Part shown: positions 54,201-64,000 of the stretch, in pieces
Layout of the letters: each line of letters opens with the position of its first letter
How positions within the stretch are numbered: position 1 is the stretch's first letter
DNA from: Kalmusia sp. IMI 367209
Lineage: Eukaryota > Ascomycota > Dothideomycetes > Pleosporales > Didymosphaeriaceae
DNA length: 64,000 nt
Assembly (NCBI GenBank): GCA_027946365.1
Contig: JAPEUQ010000004.1
Span: 2,790,001-2,854,000 of the forward strand
Direction: 5' to 3'
Notes under the pieces: generated by a model
Database searches by the model: none
Told to the model about the DNA's origin: nothing
The model's input: the letters and a program-made list of their open reading frames with translations, nothing else
Program-made: the position numbers and the translations under genes

Positions 54201-57200
54201 GGACAACGCCACGCTCTGCTAGTCCAGGTCAGGAGCCGAGTTTGCCTTCAGGCTTACCTCTTGCCGAGGTGGGTGTTGCCGTCTTAGAAATGCTTGCTAA
54301 ATTGTTATGCGATCCAAATAATTCAAGCGAGATCATACGGTTCGCAAAGAATGTGACTGGAAAGGTAGGGCGCTTGTCTTTAAAAGGTGGCTGCGCTAAA
54401 CAAATTTCAGTGGCTCTTATACTTGCTTGCGGAGTCAGACCAGCGAGTAGTTGTACTCGCAGCGAAAATCCTGGCACGCCTTCTTGTCATCAACGGACCA
54501 CACTACGTAAAGAAGTTTACTGATAAAACTGGTGGCTTCATCATCTTGAAGAACAGACTACGACATTGGTGGAACACTCCAGGCGTCTGGACTATATGCT
54601 TCGCACTTTTCTTTGGCGTTGATGTGGCAAAGATAGACTTCGAACGCGACTTTGATGTCTTCAATCTCGTAGAAGTTTTCATTACCAAAGCGCAGTCCCC
54701 CAAACTAGACATTGCCTACCCAGCCGTATTTGCGGTGATTTCTGCTATGTTGGATACTGGTTTACGAGCAATCGTTCGAGATCCTGCCAAACCAGAGAAC
54801 GAGGTGCCCAAGAGCGAGAATGGCGAACTTCCCGTGAGCAGAGGACGCCGACGAACGATGTCACTCAACGCGAAACAGCCTAGCATCGGTAAGACGATAT
54901 TAGTCTGCTCTCCAATCTTGTCGGTACGCTGATCTGTATAGATACTCGAATACCCCAATCAGAACGCTTGAACGATTATGCTGGTGTCCTAAACTCCGCA
55001 ATCCAATTCTTGTCCGAACTTCACTCTCGATCTGAGGCGTTTCGAAGCTTTGCGTTCTCCTCCACCTATGTCCAGGAGCTCTTATTCGTACTCTATCCAG
55101 TCATCGTCTCCTCCGATTGTGTGAGCGCTGAGACAGAACTACTTTCGCGCGGCTCCGCGTTGACATTTGAAGGCCAGGATGTTGTCATACAACCGTTGTC
55201 TAAGGCCAATAGCTCGCAAGCTCCAATTGTAAGGACCGCCGCTACAAAGTTGTCTCCTTCGCCATCATCTCAGCGCGTGGTGCCGCTTCGAAGAGCATCC
55301 TCCTTTGTTCTCGTCTCAGCCGACAAGATAACGAAGAATCAAAACGCACCCAAGCTCGACCCAATACTGTCACCTAGGCATAGTGGGCCAATTGCTATGA
55401 AAGTAGGAAGCTCTGTTGTCGAAGCGACGCTTGAAGTCGTGCTACTTGTATTTCACGATCAACTCTTCAACCGCAAAGACTTTCCAGGCCTTGGATTGTT
55501 CATGAAAACACCCCCGGGTTTTCAAGAGCACCAAGCATATTTCGAGTCCTATGTATTACGACAGGTCGTTTCCTCTGTGACTAGCGCTCTGCAATTCGAC
55601 CAGAAACTTCTCCACGAGCCACGAGTGCTTACGAATTTATCCCGTCTAGTGACACACCTCTCTGAGGCCGTGTTTGAGGGATGGTTTCTCGAAGGCGCGG
55701 AGCCACTGCTCGACTTTACCGGTTTCCTCTTAGAATACCTGGAGCGACCCGATATATCCATAATTAAATCTGTGCGACTCTGCACACAGGCAATCAATAC
55801 CATTCGCGCGATCTTCCTTAAGATTGTCTTACTTCGCCTAGCTGAGCCGGAAAACTCTGAAGATGAGACTGCCGTCGTTCGTTCGATTAAAAAGTTGATC
55901 TACTGGCAGCCAATCATCCTATCGACCGAGAATTCGGAAGTCGTCTTCCTACGACTTATCTGTTATTTGCTGTATACAAAATTATCCTCTTCTTTCGAAG
56001 ATATTCGCTTGGCCGCTGCTAATTTCTGGCGTCTCCTCCTTGTACAGAAGCCAACAGATACATCAGCGATCTTGAGCCAGGCCATACAGCCGGAAAAAAG
56101 AGAACTTTATGAGGGCTTCCAGAAACTTATGGAGCTAGATAACGAGACCTTTCTGCGCTGGTTCGACAAAAATAAGGCGGACCTTGATACCTTCTTCTAT
56201 GGGACCATGACTAAGACTTGGGAAGATTATGCGAATGAGCAGAACAAACAGACGGAGAGCACCTCCCAAAAGAGGATCGCGAAACGAAGAGAGAAACTAA
56301 AACAATGGCAAAGCGAAGAGCTAGCTAGTGACCATATCTGGAGTCATCATGAAAGTACCCTAAACCATTGGCGGTCTAACATACATGCCTCAGAGCGCAC
56401 CAAGCATCAGCGCGATTTGCAAGACCAACAAGAAAATGCAACTTTCTTGACAACTGTCATGTCTAAATTAGATCGACAGCTGAGGGGCCCATGCGCACTT
56501 TTCGAGGACAGTCCTGCTCCTACATGGAGGCTTGACGAAACCGAAGGCCGTGATCGGAAGCGTATGCGTATCGTCATTGACAGCGCCAGCCGAGCACGAT
56601 CTTACCAGCCGAAGCGAAAAGACACGGACCCGGTTTATAGAGAGAAGCTGAAGCTGGATACAGCTGTTCCCACCATCTCAACCAAAGATGTGCTTGGTGT
56701 TACACCTACAGCAAGCGCAAGTGTTAGACCTCTATCATCAATGGGTGTTCACGATGAAGCAAAGGGTGACTCTAACAATGATAGCGAGGATGATTTCGAA
56801 ATGGTAGAAGCCCTGCTTGAAGACGAAGATGGATTCGAAGATAAGAACCGCAAGGTCATGAGAAGTCTCAACCGTGGAGATCAAGTCCTTCATGTTTTCA
56901 ATATCTCCCGAGTCCTGGGTTTGGAAGCCATTGAAGGTCTTTTGATCGTAGGCAAGGATTGCTTATATCTTCTCGACGACTTCTTCCAAAGGGCCGACGG
57001 TGAGATTGTTCGTGTGTGGCAAGCTCCTGCTGACGAAAGAGACCCATATGTTCAAATAATAGCTGGCAAAGAAGCTGTAACCAATCGCCGACCAACGACC
57101 AGAAATCATGACGAAACAGCAAGGCATTGGAAGTGGAGCGAAGTAATTAGTGTATCGAAGCGCCGATTCCTTCACCGGGATGTCGCGTTCGAAGTTTTTT

Positions 57201-59462
57201 TCGACGACGGTCGCAGTTATTTATTGACAGCGATGGCCAACACGACCCGTGATGACATTCATTCACGACTTCTCCAGCGCGCGCCACATGTCGCTAAGCC
57301 TGACTTATTAATTAATCCGGAACTCTCTTGGCGTCTGGATTCACTGCGGAATCCTGAAGAAGCACCACAAACCTTCGGTTCTCGCTTTGCATCTGCATTC
57401 AGTTCCGTGTCGTCCCACCCAGTGACACGAAAATGGATGAAGGGTGAGGTTTCGAACTTCCATTATCTCATGTTTGTCAATACGCTTGCCGGCAGGACGT
57501 TTAATGATCTTACTCAATATCCCGTTTTTCCATGGATTATATCGAACTATACAGACACAGAGTTGGACTTAACGAACCCAAAGAACTTCCGTGACTTAAA
57601 GAAACCCATCGGGATTCAGAATCCCGCGCCAGAAGCATTGATTCGCGAAAGGTATAGCTCATTCATAGAGATGGGTGACGCGGAGCAGGCCTTTCACTAT
57701 GGGACCCACTATTCTTCTGCTATGATGGTTGCCTCTTACCTTGTACGCCTTGAACCATTCACCTCTGCATTTACGCTCATTCAAGATGGCGGCTGGGATT
57801 ATGCCGATCGCATGTTTTATTCCATCCCAGGTGCATGGGACTCTGCCGTAGGCAAGAACATGGCAGATGTGAGGGAACTAACGCCAGAGTTCTTTTTCCT
57901 CCCCGACTTTCTCACCAACGTCAATAGCTATACTTTTCCGCTTCGCGCTGGTGGGGAAAGTGTTGATAATGTCGAGCTACCACCATGGGCTAAGGGCGAC
58001 CCTGCTATCTTTATTGAGAAGCAGCGCGAAGCATTGGAGAGCCCTTATGTGAGCCAAAATCTACATCACTGGATCGATCTGATCTTCGGTTATAAGCAAC
58101 GTGGCGATGCGGCGGTTGAGGCAGCAAACGTTTATCATTGGAACACATACCAAGGTGCCGTTGACTTTGATTCTATCACAGAAGATCAACGTAAAATGCA
58201 CATCGGTCATCTCAATAACTTCGGGCAGACGCCGGCGCAAGTTTTCCAGCGCCCTCATCCCCAGAAAGAGGAAACTAATCCCAAACTACGAAAATTGGAC
58301 ACTGCTGCCGAGAGTCTCCACCGACTGCCTGGGACCCTCCTCGAGTCCAACGATCGCGTCTCATCGCTCGCGTATATCACCAAACACGACAAGCTTCTCT
58401 GTTCTGCCCCATTCAGACAGAACATTCCACCAATTTATGATCGATACATGGAGTGGGGCTTCACTGATGGCAGTGTCCGCTTTTACGATTCCAACTCAAA
58501 GAAATTGGTCGGTATTTTCGAGCATCTCCATTCTGGTCAGCTCACAGCTTCCTTCTTTGTGGACGGGAGGACTTTGATTACTGCTGGAACAGATTGCACA
58601 ATCGCGATCTGGAAAGTCCTGAAAAGCGATAGAGGGTCAGTCGAGCTCCAGTGGACGACTACACTCTTTGGCCACAAGAGTCCTGTCGTCACTCTTGCGG
58701 CATCACGGTCATTGTCTGCCTTCCTGTCTGCCTCGTCTGATGGACGTGTCTTCCTCTGGGATCTTAATAGATTTGAGTTCGTCCGCGAGCTCGACCTCGG
58801 ATCTACACAGAAACGGAATCCTGTCTCTATTCAAGCCGCAAAGATCAACAATGTCACAGGGCATATTGTCCTGGCTTGTGGACCACGTCTTATCGTTAGC
58901 ACGCTTAACGGCAAATTATTGCTTGATGAGGATGTCAGCGACGGCGATGACGATTATGATGGAATCACGGCGATTGCCCTCTATGAGGGCGTAGGAAACG
59001 AGTGGTGTGAGCGCGAACTGATTTTCACTGGACACCGAAGAGGGGTCGTAAAGGTTTGTAGTTCCTAAGTCGCTTTTCTCCCTGGCTTGTCCCATAAATT
59101 GAATCTATATTAACATCGCATGCTAGATCTTTCACCTTACATCAGCGCCTCCTACCTCGTCCGTCATGTGGACCAGTACTCTTATCAAGCGCCTCAATCA
59201 TGGCGACGCTTCGCGCGAAGATGGTCAAAATTATCAAGCGCCCATTACGTGTATCCTTCCCATGCCGCACAATGTGTATACGGGCGACGAAGAAGGCAGA
59301 GTGGTACGTTTTTCTTTCCTTGATCTCGACGAATGGTATAGTCGCCAAGCTGGCTTTTTGGGCCAAGTGGAGTGGAAAGGAGGTGCCAAAACGACTGTTG
59401 TCTGGGGCAGCACCCATGCAGACTCAGATAGATTCGGACCCAAGCGCAGGAAAAGCTTTTGA
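51235..59462 (+). CDS. BEACH-WD40 protein (Bph1/neurobeachin-type), 2669 residues
   Basis: Exons 51235-53908, 53955-54364, 54411-54888, 54942-59053 and 59127-59462 join to a frame of 2670 codons. ATG 51235 is the first Met (an upstream Leu-Asn is not a start). The order is the family's: N-terminal helical armadillo-like part; a ConA-like lectin/LamG domain at about 400-600 (GGGYTFAAWIRVDKYD, AYLFVDGEFTETM); long helical region; PH-BEACH at about 1810-1940; BEACH at about 2010-2300 (MKGEVSNFHYLMFVNTLAGR, AFHYGTHYSSAMMVASYLVR, then ELTPEFFFLPDFL); and WD40 repeats to the end. Such proteins act in vesicle and membrane trafficking and vacuole homeostasis; the exact role here is inferred. Confidence 0.94.
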
Positions 59463-60018
59463 ATGGCCGTGTTGTTTTATATAGCTATGGCTGTGGTTTC
59501 CTTGTTCGATTGGCGGTCTTGGTTTTCTTGTTCATGATTCTCTTGCTTTCATCTGTGTGTTACTGATTGAGTGGATATTGTTGGTGAGCAGCACCGCTTG
59601 CTTATGATGATCGCTACCACCTGATATATTGACATGAGCTAACAACACGACTAGTATGAGTGGAACTGTATACAGCGGAGCCGCTAGGGCTAATCGACAT
59701 ATATACATCAGCTTATATTCTCAATCGCATATTACCGGAGCATACGAAAACGGCGCTTCAACGCACGAAAAGTATTAGCTTGATCGTTTTGCATATTCAG
59801 AACGGTGTTATAGGAGTCACATCAGGCCTGGCGCTTTCTTCTTTAGGTTGCGATTGTTGTGGGTAGCTGCTATTCGTGGATTGAAGCGCTCAATTAGAAT
59901 TTAGACAAAAAATGATGTTTGTTGTTTTGGAGAGAAAGTCCTCCATTTAGAACCTCTTTGCACTGAAACACTACACGTCTATATACAACATGACATCTCA
60001 CTACGCTTCGATCAGCAC
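59463..60018. other. Convergent 3' spacer, nothing seen
   Basis: Spacer between the 3' ends of the BEACH gene and the small zinc-ribbon gene. No supported frame. Confidence 0.5.
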
Positions 60019-60322
60019 TCAGCTCCCCTTCCCAGATTCATCCTTCTTTCCATCACTATCGCCCTTTTGCCCTCCTTTAACCTCCTCTTTATCACCAGAT
60101 CCACTCCCGCTGCCCTTATAGTGGCTCCCTTCCTTCCCAGGCTCAAAGATAGTGTTACCTATACACCAAACGGTGTCAATTTCAGACTACCACACATAAA
60201 AGTCTCGCTTGGTGCGGCGATACTGAGTGGGCGGGGGAAATGAACGTACATGATGCACAGTGTGCATACGAGCCGTCTTTGGTTAGGTCGGCGCCGGCGC
60301 CGCATTCGGGGCATTTAACCAT
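60019..60322 (-). CDS. Small zinc-ribbon protein, 70 residues
   Basis: Exons 60322-60250 and 60158-60019 join to 71 codons. The GTACGT..GTATAG intron of 90 nt restores one reading. The N-terminus MVKCPECGAGADLTKDGSYA, then HCASCNTIF, has CPECG..HCASC, a four-cysteine zinc-ribbon spacing. The rest is a low-complexity Gly/Ser/Lys/Asp tail (SHYKGSGSGSGDKEE, then GQKGDSDGKKDESGKGS). It resembles short ribbon-plus-tail fungal proteins; no specific match is claimed. It is easily missed because both exons are shorter than usual length cut-offs. Possible nucleic-acid or protein binding is inferred from the ribbon only. Confidence 0.6.
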
Positions 60323-61288
60323 TTTAGGGCTGGGTATGATGAGACGCAGGAGTGTGGGATTGGGTTGGTGGAGCGTGGTACTGTGCTGGGCAGTAGGGTT
60401 TGGCAGGGTTAGTTGGGTTCGTGGATTTGGAGGGGTGGTGTGACGTCATAGCTCATGATATGCTTGGTTTACTACGGCTACAGAGGCAGGCGATAGGATT
60501 TCTGTATCAAAGGTCGGCCTAGGCTAGAATTGACTGTATTGGCACAACCGATTTCTGGAACCTACAGAGCTAGCGCAGATAAGTGTCGAAATGTTCCTTC
60601 GGAAAAAAGCACACCTTCACATCAGTACAGCTCTGGCAAATATGGATAAACAAGGGGCAAGGGACCTTTATCTTTGGACATGTTTATATGGAGAACAATT
60701 GCTTGTCGCAGTGGCTATATCTGCGTCGAGATATTCAATCCGGAGCTGTCAAGTCTTGCCGTAAAAGATAGGGAAGAACTGGAAGAAGCCGCGTTTGTGA
60801 ATCTCAACAAAGAGGACCAGAAATCAATGCCGCTAGAATAATAGGCCAACGTAAACGCAGAGCATACTTTGAATCCAAATTCTCTCGATGTGCAGATAAC
60901 GTTGATACCAGTGGAAACGACTGCAAGTTTATAAGGCAATAATTCATCATGATTACAGGAACTAGTAACGCACAATTTAGCTAGCGGGATAAGCGCAAAT
61001 GCTTTGGAATCTGGTTAGCTACAGTTAAATTTTACCGGCATTGAAGGGCGAAACTAGTGCCTGTGCCTTTAATCCGCCCATGTGCTTCATGTTATTCTGG
61101 TTGTGACTTAATCATGACGCTGATATGATGAATGAGTGTTCTGTTACATGTAAGGGTGATAACACGTTCAAGACTGATACCAGAACGCAGACACTAGCGT
61201 GTAAAGTGCTGACTGCCTTAGTATATTATATAGGCCCCCTCGCCCCAAAAGTGCTCTGTAGTTGACCTGATACTGTGTAATAGGCACA
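60323..61288. other. Intergenic, no gene seen
   Basis: Nearly 1 kb between the zinc-ribbon start and the methyltransferase 3' end. Frames up to about 86 codons look random. The left end is GT-rich on the plus strand (60330-60440). Confidence 0.5.
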
Positions 61289-62699
61289 TCACGCGAGTTC
61301 GGCTTCAATGATACTCTCCATAGCCAATGGGTGTTCCCATATCTTCAAAACCTTGAGTCCGCACGATTCAAGAAGCTCTCGCCACATGACCTCGCTTCTT
61401 TCTGCCGATGACAACACTGCCATCAAGCTTATATCTATAACTGCCTGTAATATCGAAACGCCTGTAGATGGAAGGACATTTTCGTAAATCAAGAGCTTCG
61501 AATATCCCTTTTCCATGGCTGGGACAAGATTCTTGAGAATCATTTGCGCTTCTGATTTGGACCAGTCGTGGAGCACTGCATGCATGAAATAGGCGCAGCT
61601 GCCTGGGTGATTGGCTCAGCTTTCAGACTAGTTTTTAATCACAGTGATCGTGCTAGCGTACCTGTGACTGGCTGTGGGGTGAAGAAATCGTACGCCATGG
61701 TTTTGATCTTCGGGTCAACCTTACTTGTAGCCATCGCGACTACATCTGGTTGATCCTGAAGACACAAGGCCCCCTTGGGAAGATTAGGGTGTCTGGACAA
61801 CATGCGCATGATGTCGATACCGTGTGCGCCTCCAATATCTACTACGCAGACCTCACCTCCAGAACTGTTGAATTTGTCGACAAGTGCTTTGGTGTCGTAT
61901 ATTTCAGTCCAATCCACCTTGTGAGTAGCAATGCCAGCCATTATCCCATTGATGAATGTGGCCTGATACCGAGGATCAGCCTGGCAGCGAGCAAAGAAAT
62001 CTAGTCCTTGATCATCGCAGTCTGCATAATTACCATTGTTAGGATCCAGAGGCTCTCTGTAAGATGTCTTGGCCAGGAATTTAGGAAGATTCCAGTTTGG
62101 TACTATCATGTGATGTGTCCTGCATAGTCGTCAGCAAGAACAGTCTAAGACAATACAATGCCTGGAGTATCTGACCCGCTCAGGACTGTTAGAGACACAT
62201 AGCTCTCTGGTTTCCCAAGCTCAAGAGAGAACTCGGTGGCTTTCCAACGGTCCTCGCCCATTTCTTCTATAATATTGAAACAGACAAGAATGCGAAGAAA
62301 GCGCCCTTTTAATTATGGTTAGAGTAGGACCGGGGTTTCAGCAATGCAGATGCTATATTATGAGGACATACTTAGCACATTTGGCCCACACTTCGCATTG
62401 CAAAGCGACAAAAGGTCATCGAGCGTTGACTCTTTACCGTCCAGCTTCGTCCACCGTTCGAAGACACCGAGATCGAGGAGGACACTCGTCGCAGCGAAAA
62501 CGGCAGGTACCTCCAAAGCCAGCTCCCATGCCCGCTCCCAAGGAGTCTGCATTCGGTTGAGAAGCCGCCGCGCTGCTTCTTTGACTTGATAACGAGCTGC
62601 TTCATTGTTCTTACCACATGTTCCAGGGTTAATAGCATTGAGAGAATCGATAATGTCTTTCACGTTGTCGGTCATGGTTATGCTTGTCGTGTGCGACAT
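61289..62699 (-). CDS. COMT-type S-adenosylmethionine O-methyltransferase
   Basis: Exons 62699-62372, 62305-62176, 62119-61662 and 61602-61289 join to 409 residues; a second ATG at 62675 is possible. An N-terminal winged-helix dimerisation domain (EVPAVFAATSVLLDLGVFER) precedes the Rossmann domain with the AdoMet motif VVDIGGAHGIDIMRMLSRHP and QDQPDVVA. The catalytic His is in AVLHDWSKSEA and the late motif LLIYENVLP is present, so the active site looks intact. The family methylates hydroxyls of phenolic or polyketide-type products. Next to it a transporter gene lies on the same strand, a common secondary-metabolism arrangement, but no synthase is in the window. Confidence 0.88.
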
Positions 62700-63204
62700 A
62701 GATCGATAATGAATACGGGTGACAACTTAGGTGTAGGAAAGATAAATAAAAGCTCATTTGTTGGGGGTTTTTCGCAATACGGCCCATGCCGGGCGGGGTT
62801 CGTCCAACCAACAATCATCGGCAGGCTGGCTTGCAATTGCCGGTTTGGTCGCTTCCAATCAACAATCATCGGACAATCAACTTCCCACCTGTGCAGTAAT
62901 ACTGGCTTTACGCTAGTCTACATTTTACTTACGGAGAATGCTCAGAGTTAGGCTGATGCGGGATCTACTGAGTATCTATCATTTCTAGCGATCTCTCCAA
63001 GTCGCTTACATCTCTCGCTGATTCGTACCAATCATGGAAGCTCAAGCACCACCCACTTGCACTAGTTCAATAAAATAGCATCTGATCAACGTATCATAGA
63101 GGTGGTAGAATTTGTTCGTTATCATTTACATATCCGTCAAAGCTGGCGTAACCGTCAAACCATCGTGTGTCACGTAACCAATTCCAGGCCAATAAATTTG
63201 GAAC
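62700..63204. other. Spacer, nothing seen
   Basis: Spacer between the methyltransferase start and the transporter 3' end. It contains a small repeat: caacaatcatcgg at about 62809 and again at 62861. No gene. Confidence 0.45.
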
Positions 63205-64000
63205 CTAGTAAACGTAGAATACGGTCGCCTCATCATCCGACTCCCTCAATGCCTTGTTCCTCTTGATCATTATGATTTTTGCCACCCAAGCCAGTGCCGC
63301 AGTCGCTACGGAGAAGCCAGCTGACGCACCTAATGCGATCGCGTAACGCGGCGAGTCGCTCTTAGGCCAAAGATACGGAGTCCTAGGTCCCAAAGTTATT
63401 TTCGGAACGGGAAGTGAGCAAAGTATGTATAATTGACTTACCAAATAAAGGATGCGTTCATCACTGTCGTCACAATACCGATAGCGACAGCCTTCTTCTC
63501 CTTGGTTTGCCCGCACGTGCTACCGCACCATCCAAGGATGAGGGAGTTGACACCATATGTGCCAATCGTAAAGATAACCATCGATGCATAGCGTCCGCCC
63601 ATGTCCATAGTTAAGCATGCAGCTATGAATCCAACCGTCGCTACAGCTTTCGAGATGGTGATGTGCCATGTACGTTCATTGAACTTGCCACTACTCCAAG
63701 ACACCGCAATCGTAACAGCACCTGCAATGAGGTAGGGCGGGCATGTAAGAACCAAGGTGACAGTCTCATTAAAGCCAAGCGTCTCGACAACCGTAGGGAA
63801 GAAATTCTTGAAACCGTTGGCTGCGAGATGCATGTGGGCCATGAGCGCAAAGATCCAGACCATAGGGTCTTTGGCAGCTTGCTTGAATCCTTTGAAGGTC
63901 GAAGTCTCGCCCTGGTTCCCAACAGTGTCAAGCTCCATGCGATTGGTTGCAAGGGCGCGCTCGTCCGGGGTAAGCCACTTGGTATCGTGAGGAAAGTCAG
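63205..64000 (-). CDS. MFS transporter of the Dal5/anion:cation symporter group, 3' part
   Basis: Enters from the right edge. Exon to 63441, intron 63440-63383 (GTAAGT..CCTAG), last exon 63382-63205. About 245 residues are visible: the central loop (TKWLTPDERALATNRMELD), then six hydrophobic segments (MVWIFALMAHMHLAANGFKN, FFPTVVETLGF, LTCPPYLIAGAVTIAVSW, ITISKAVATVGFIAACLTM, MVIFTIGTYGVNSLILGW, AIGIVTTVMNASFIWTPYLW) and a cytoplasmic tail. The FFPTVVETLGF and NA(S)FIWTPYLWP phrases resemble the fungal allantoate/nicotinate permease family, which imports organic anions. The specific substrate is unknown and the N-terminal half lies outside. Confidence 0.85.

Overview
This window is eukaryotic nuclear DNA from a filamentous ascomycete (Pezizomycotina). 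The genes carry short GT-AG introns of about 40-80 nt with CTAAC/CTGAC-like branch sites. The families are typical of these fungi: a DUF3405-type membrane protein, an NmrA-like protein, a Zn2Cys6 regulator, an alkaline/vacuolar subtilisin, a GPR1/FUN34/YaaH transporter and Cys-rich BTB proteins. Dothideomycetes is a guess. Exon structures were built by hand from splice motifs, and nearly all complete multi-exon models close to whole codons.

Layout. 1-1.7 kb: 5' part of a kinesin-8 motor, cut by the window edge. 2.3-3.9 kb: a small hypothetical gene and a Tim17/TIMMDC1-like gene, divergent. 5.5-6.7 kb: a secreted LicD/Mnn4-like protein. 7.2-7.7 kb: a candidate three-exon small gene. 10.2-12.4 kb: the DUF3405-like protein behind a long gene-free leader. 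13.2-15 kb: cytosolic phenylalanyl-tRNA synthetase alpha chain. 15.9-19.6 kb: NmrA-like protein and an amidase. 19.9-20.7 kb: an Arg/Asp repeat protein.

21.6-28.4 kb is the most interesting block. A DszC/SfnB-like flavin monooxygenase, a GPR1/FUN34/YaaH-type transporter, a medium-chain reductase and an SfnG-type dimethylsulfone monooxygenase sit side by side. This suggests an organosulfur (sulfone) utilisation cluster. 28.4-30.6 kb is a gene-poor, decayed island with a broken reading frame, followed by a 58-codon gene. 31.5-38.9 kb holds an APH-like kinase, a secreted PAF-acetylhydrolase-like esterase, a basic nuclear-type protein and a single-pass membrane protein.

39.3-44.8 kb is a same-strand array of four related BTB genes with a Cys/His-rich insert, two intact and two broken. 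45.3-47.7 kb: Zn2Cys6 transcription factor. 48.5-50.3 kb: subtilisin-like protease. 51.2-59.5 kb: a 2669-residue BEACH-WD40 protein. 60.0-60.3 kb: a 70-residue zinc-ribbon protein. 61.3-64 kb: an O-methyltransferase and an MFS transporter that runs off the right edge.

Housekeeping genes (kinesin, tRNA synthetase, BEACH, TIMMDC1-like) flank an accessory core of about 21-48 kb rich in oxidoreductases, paralogues and relics. No rRNA, convincing tRNA, CRISPR array or intact transposon was seen.
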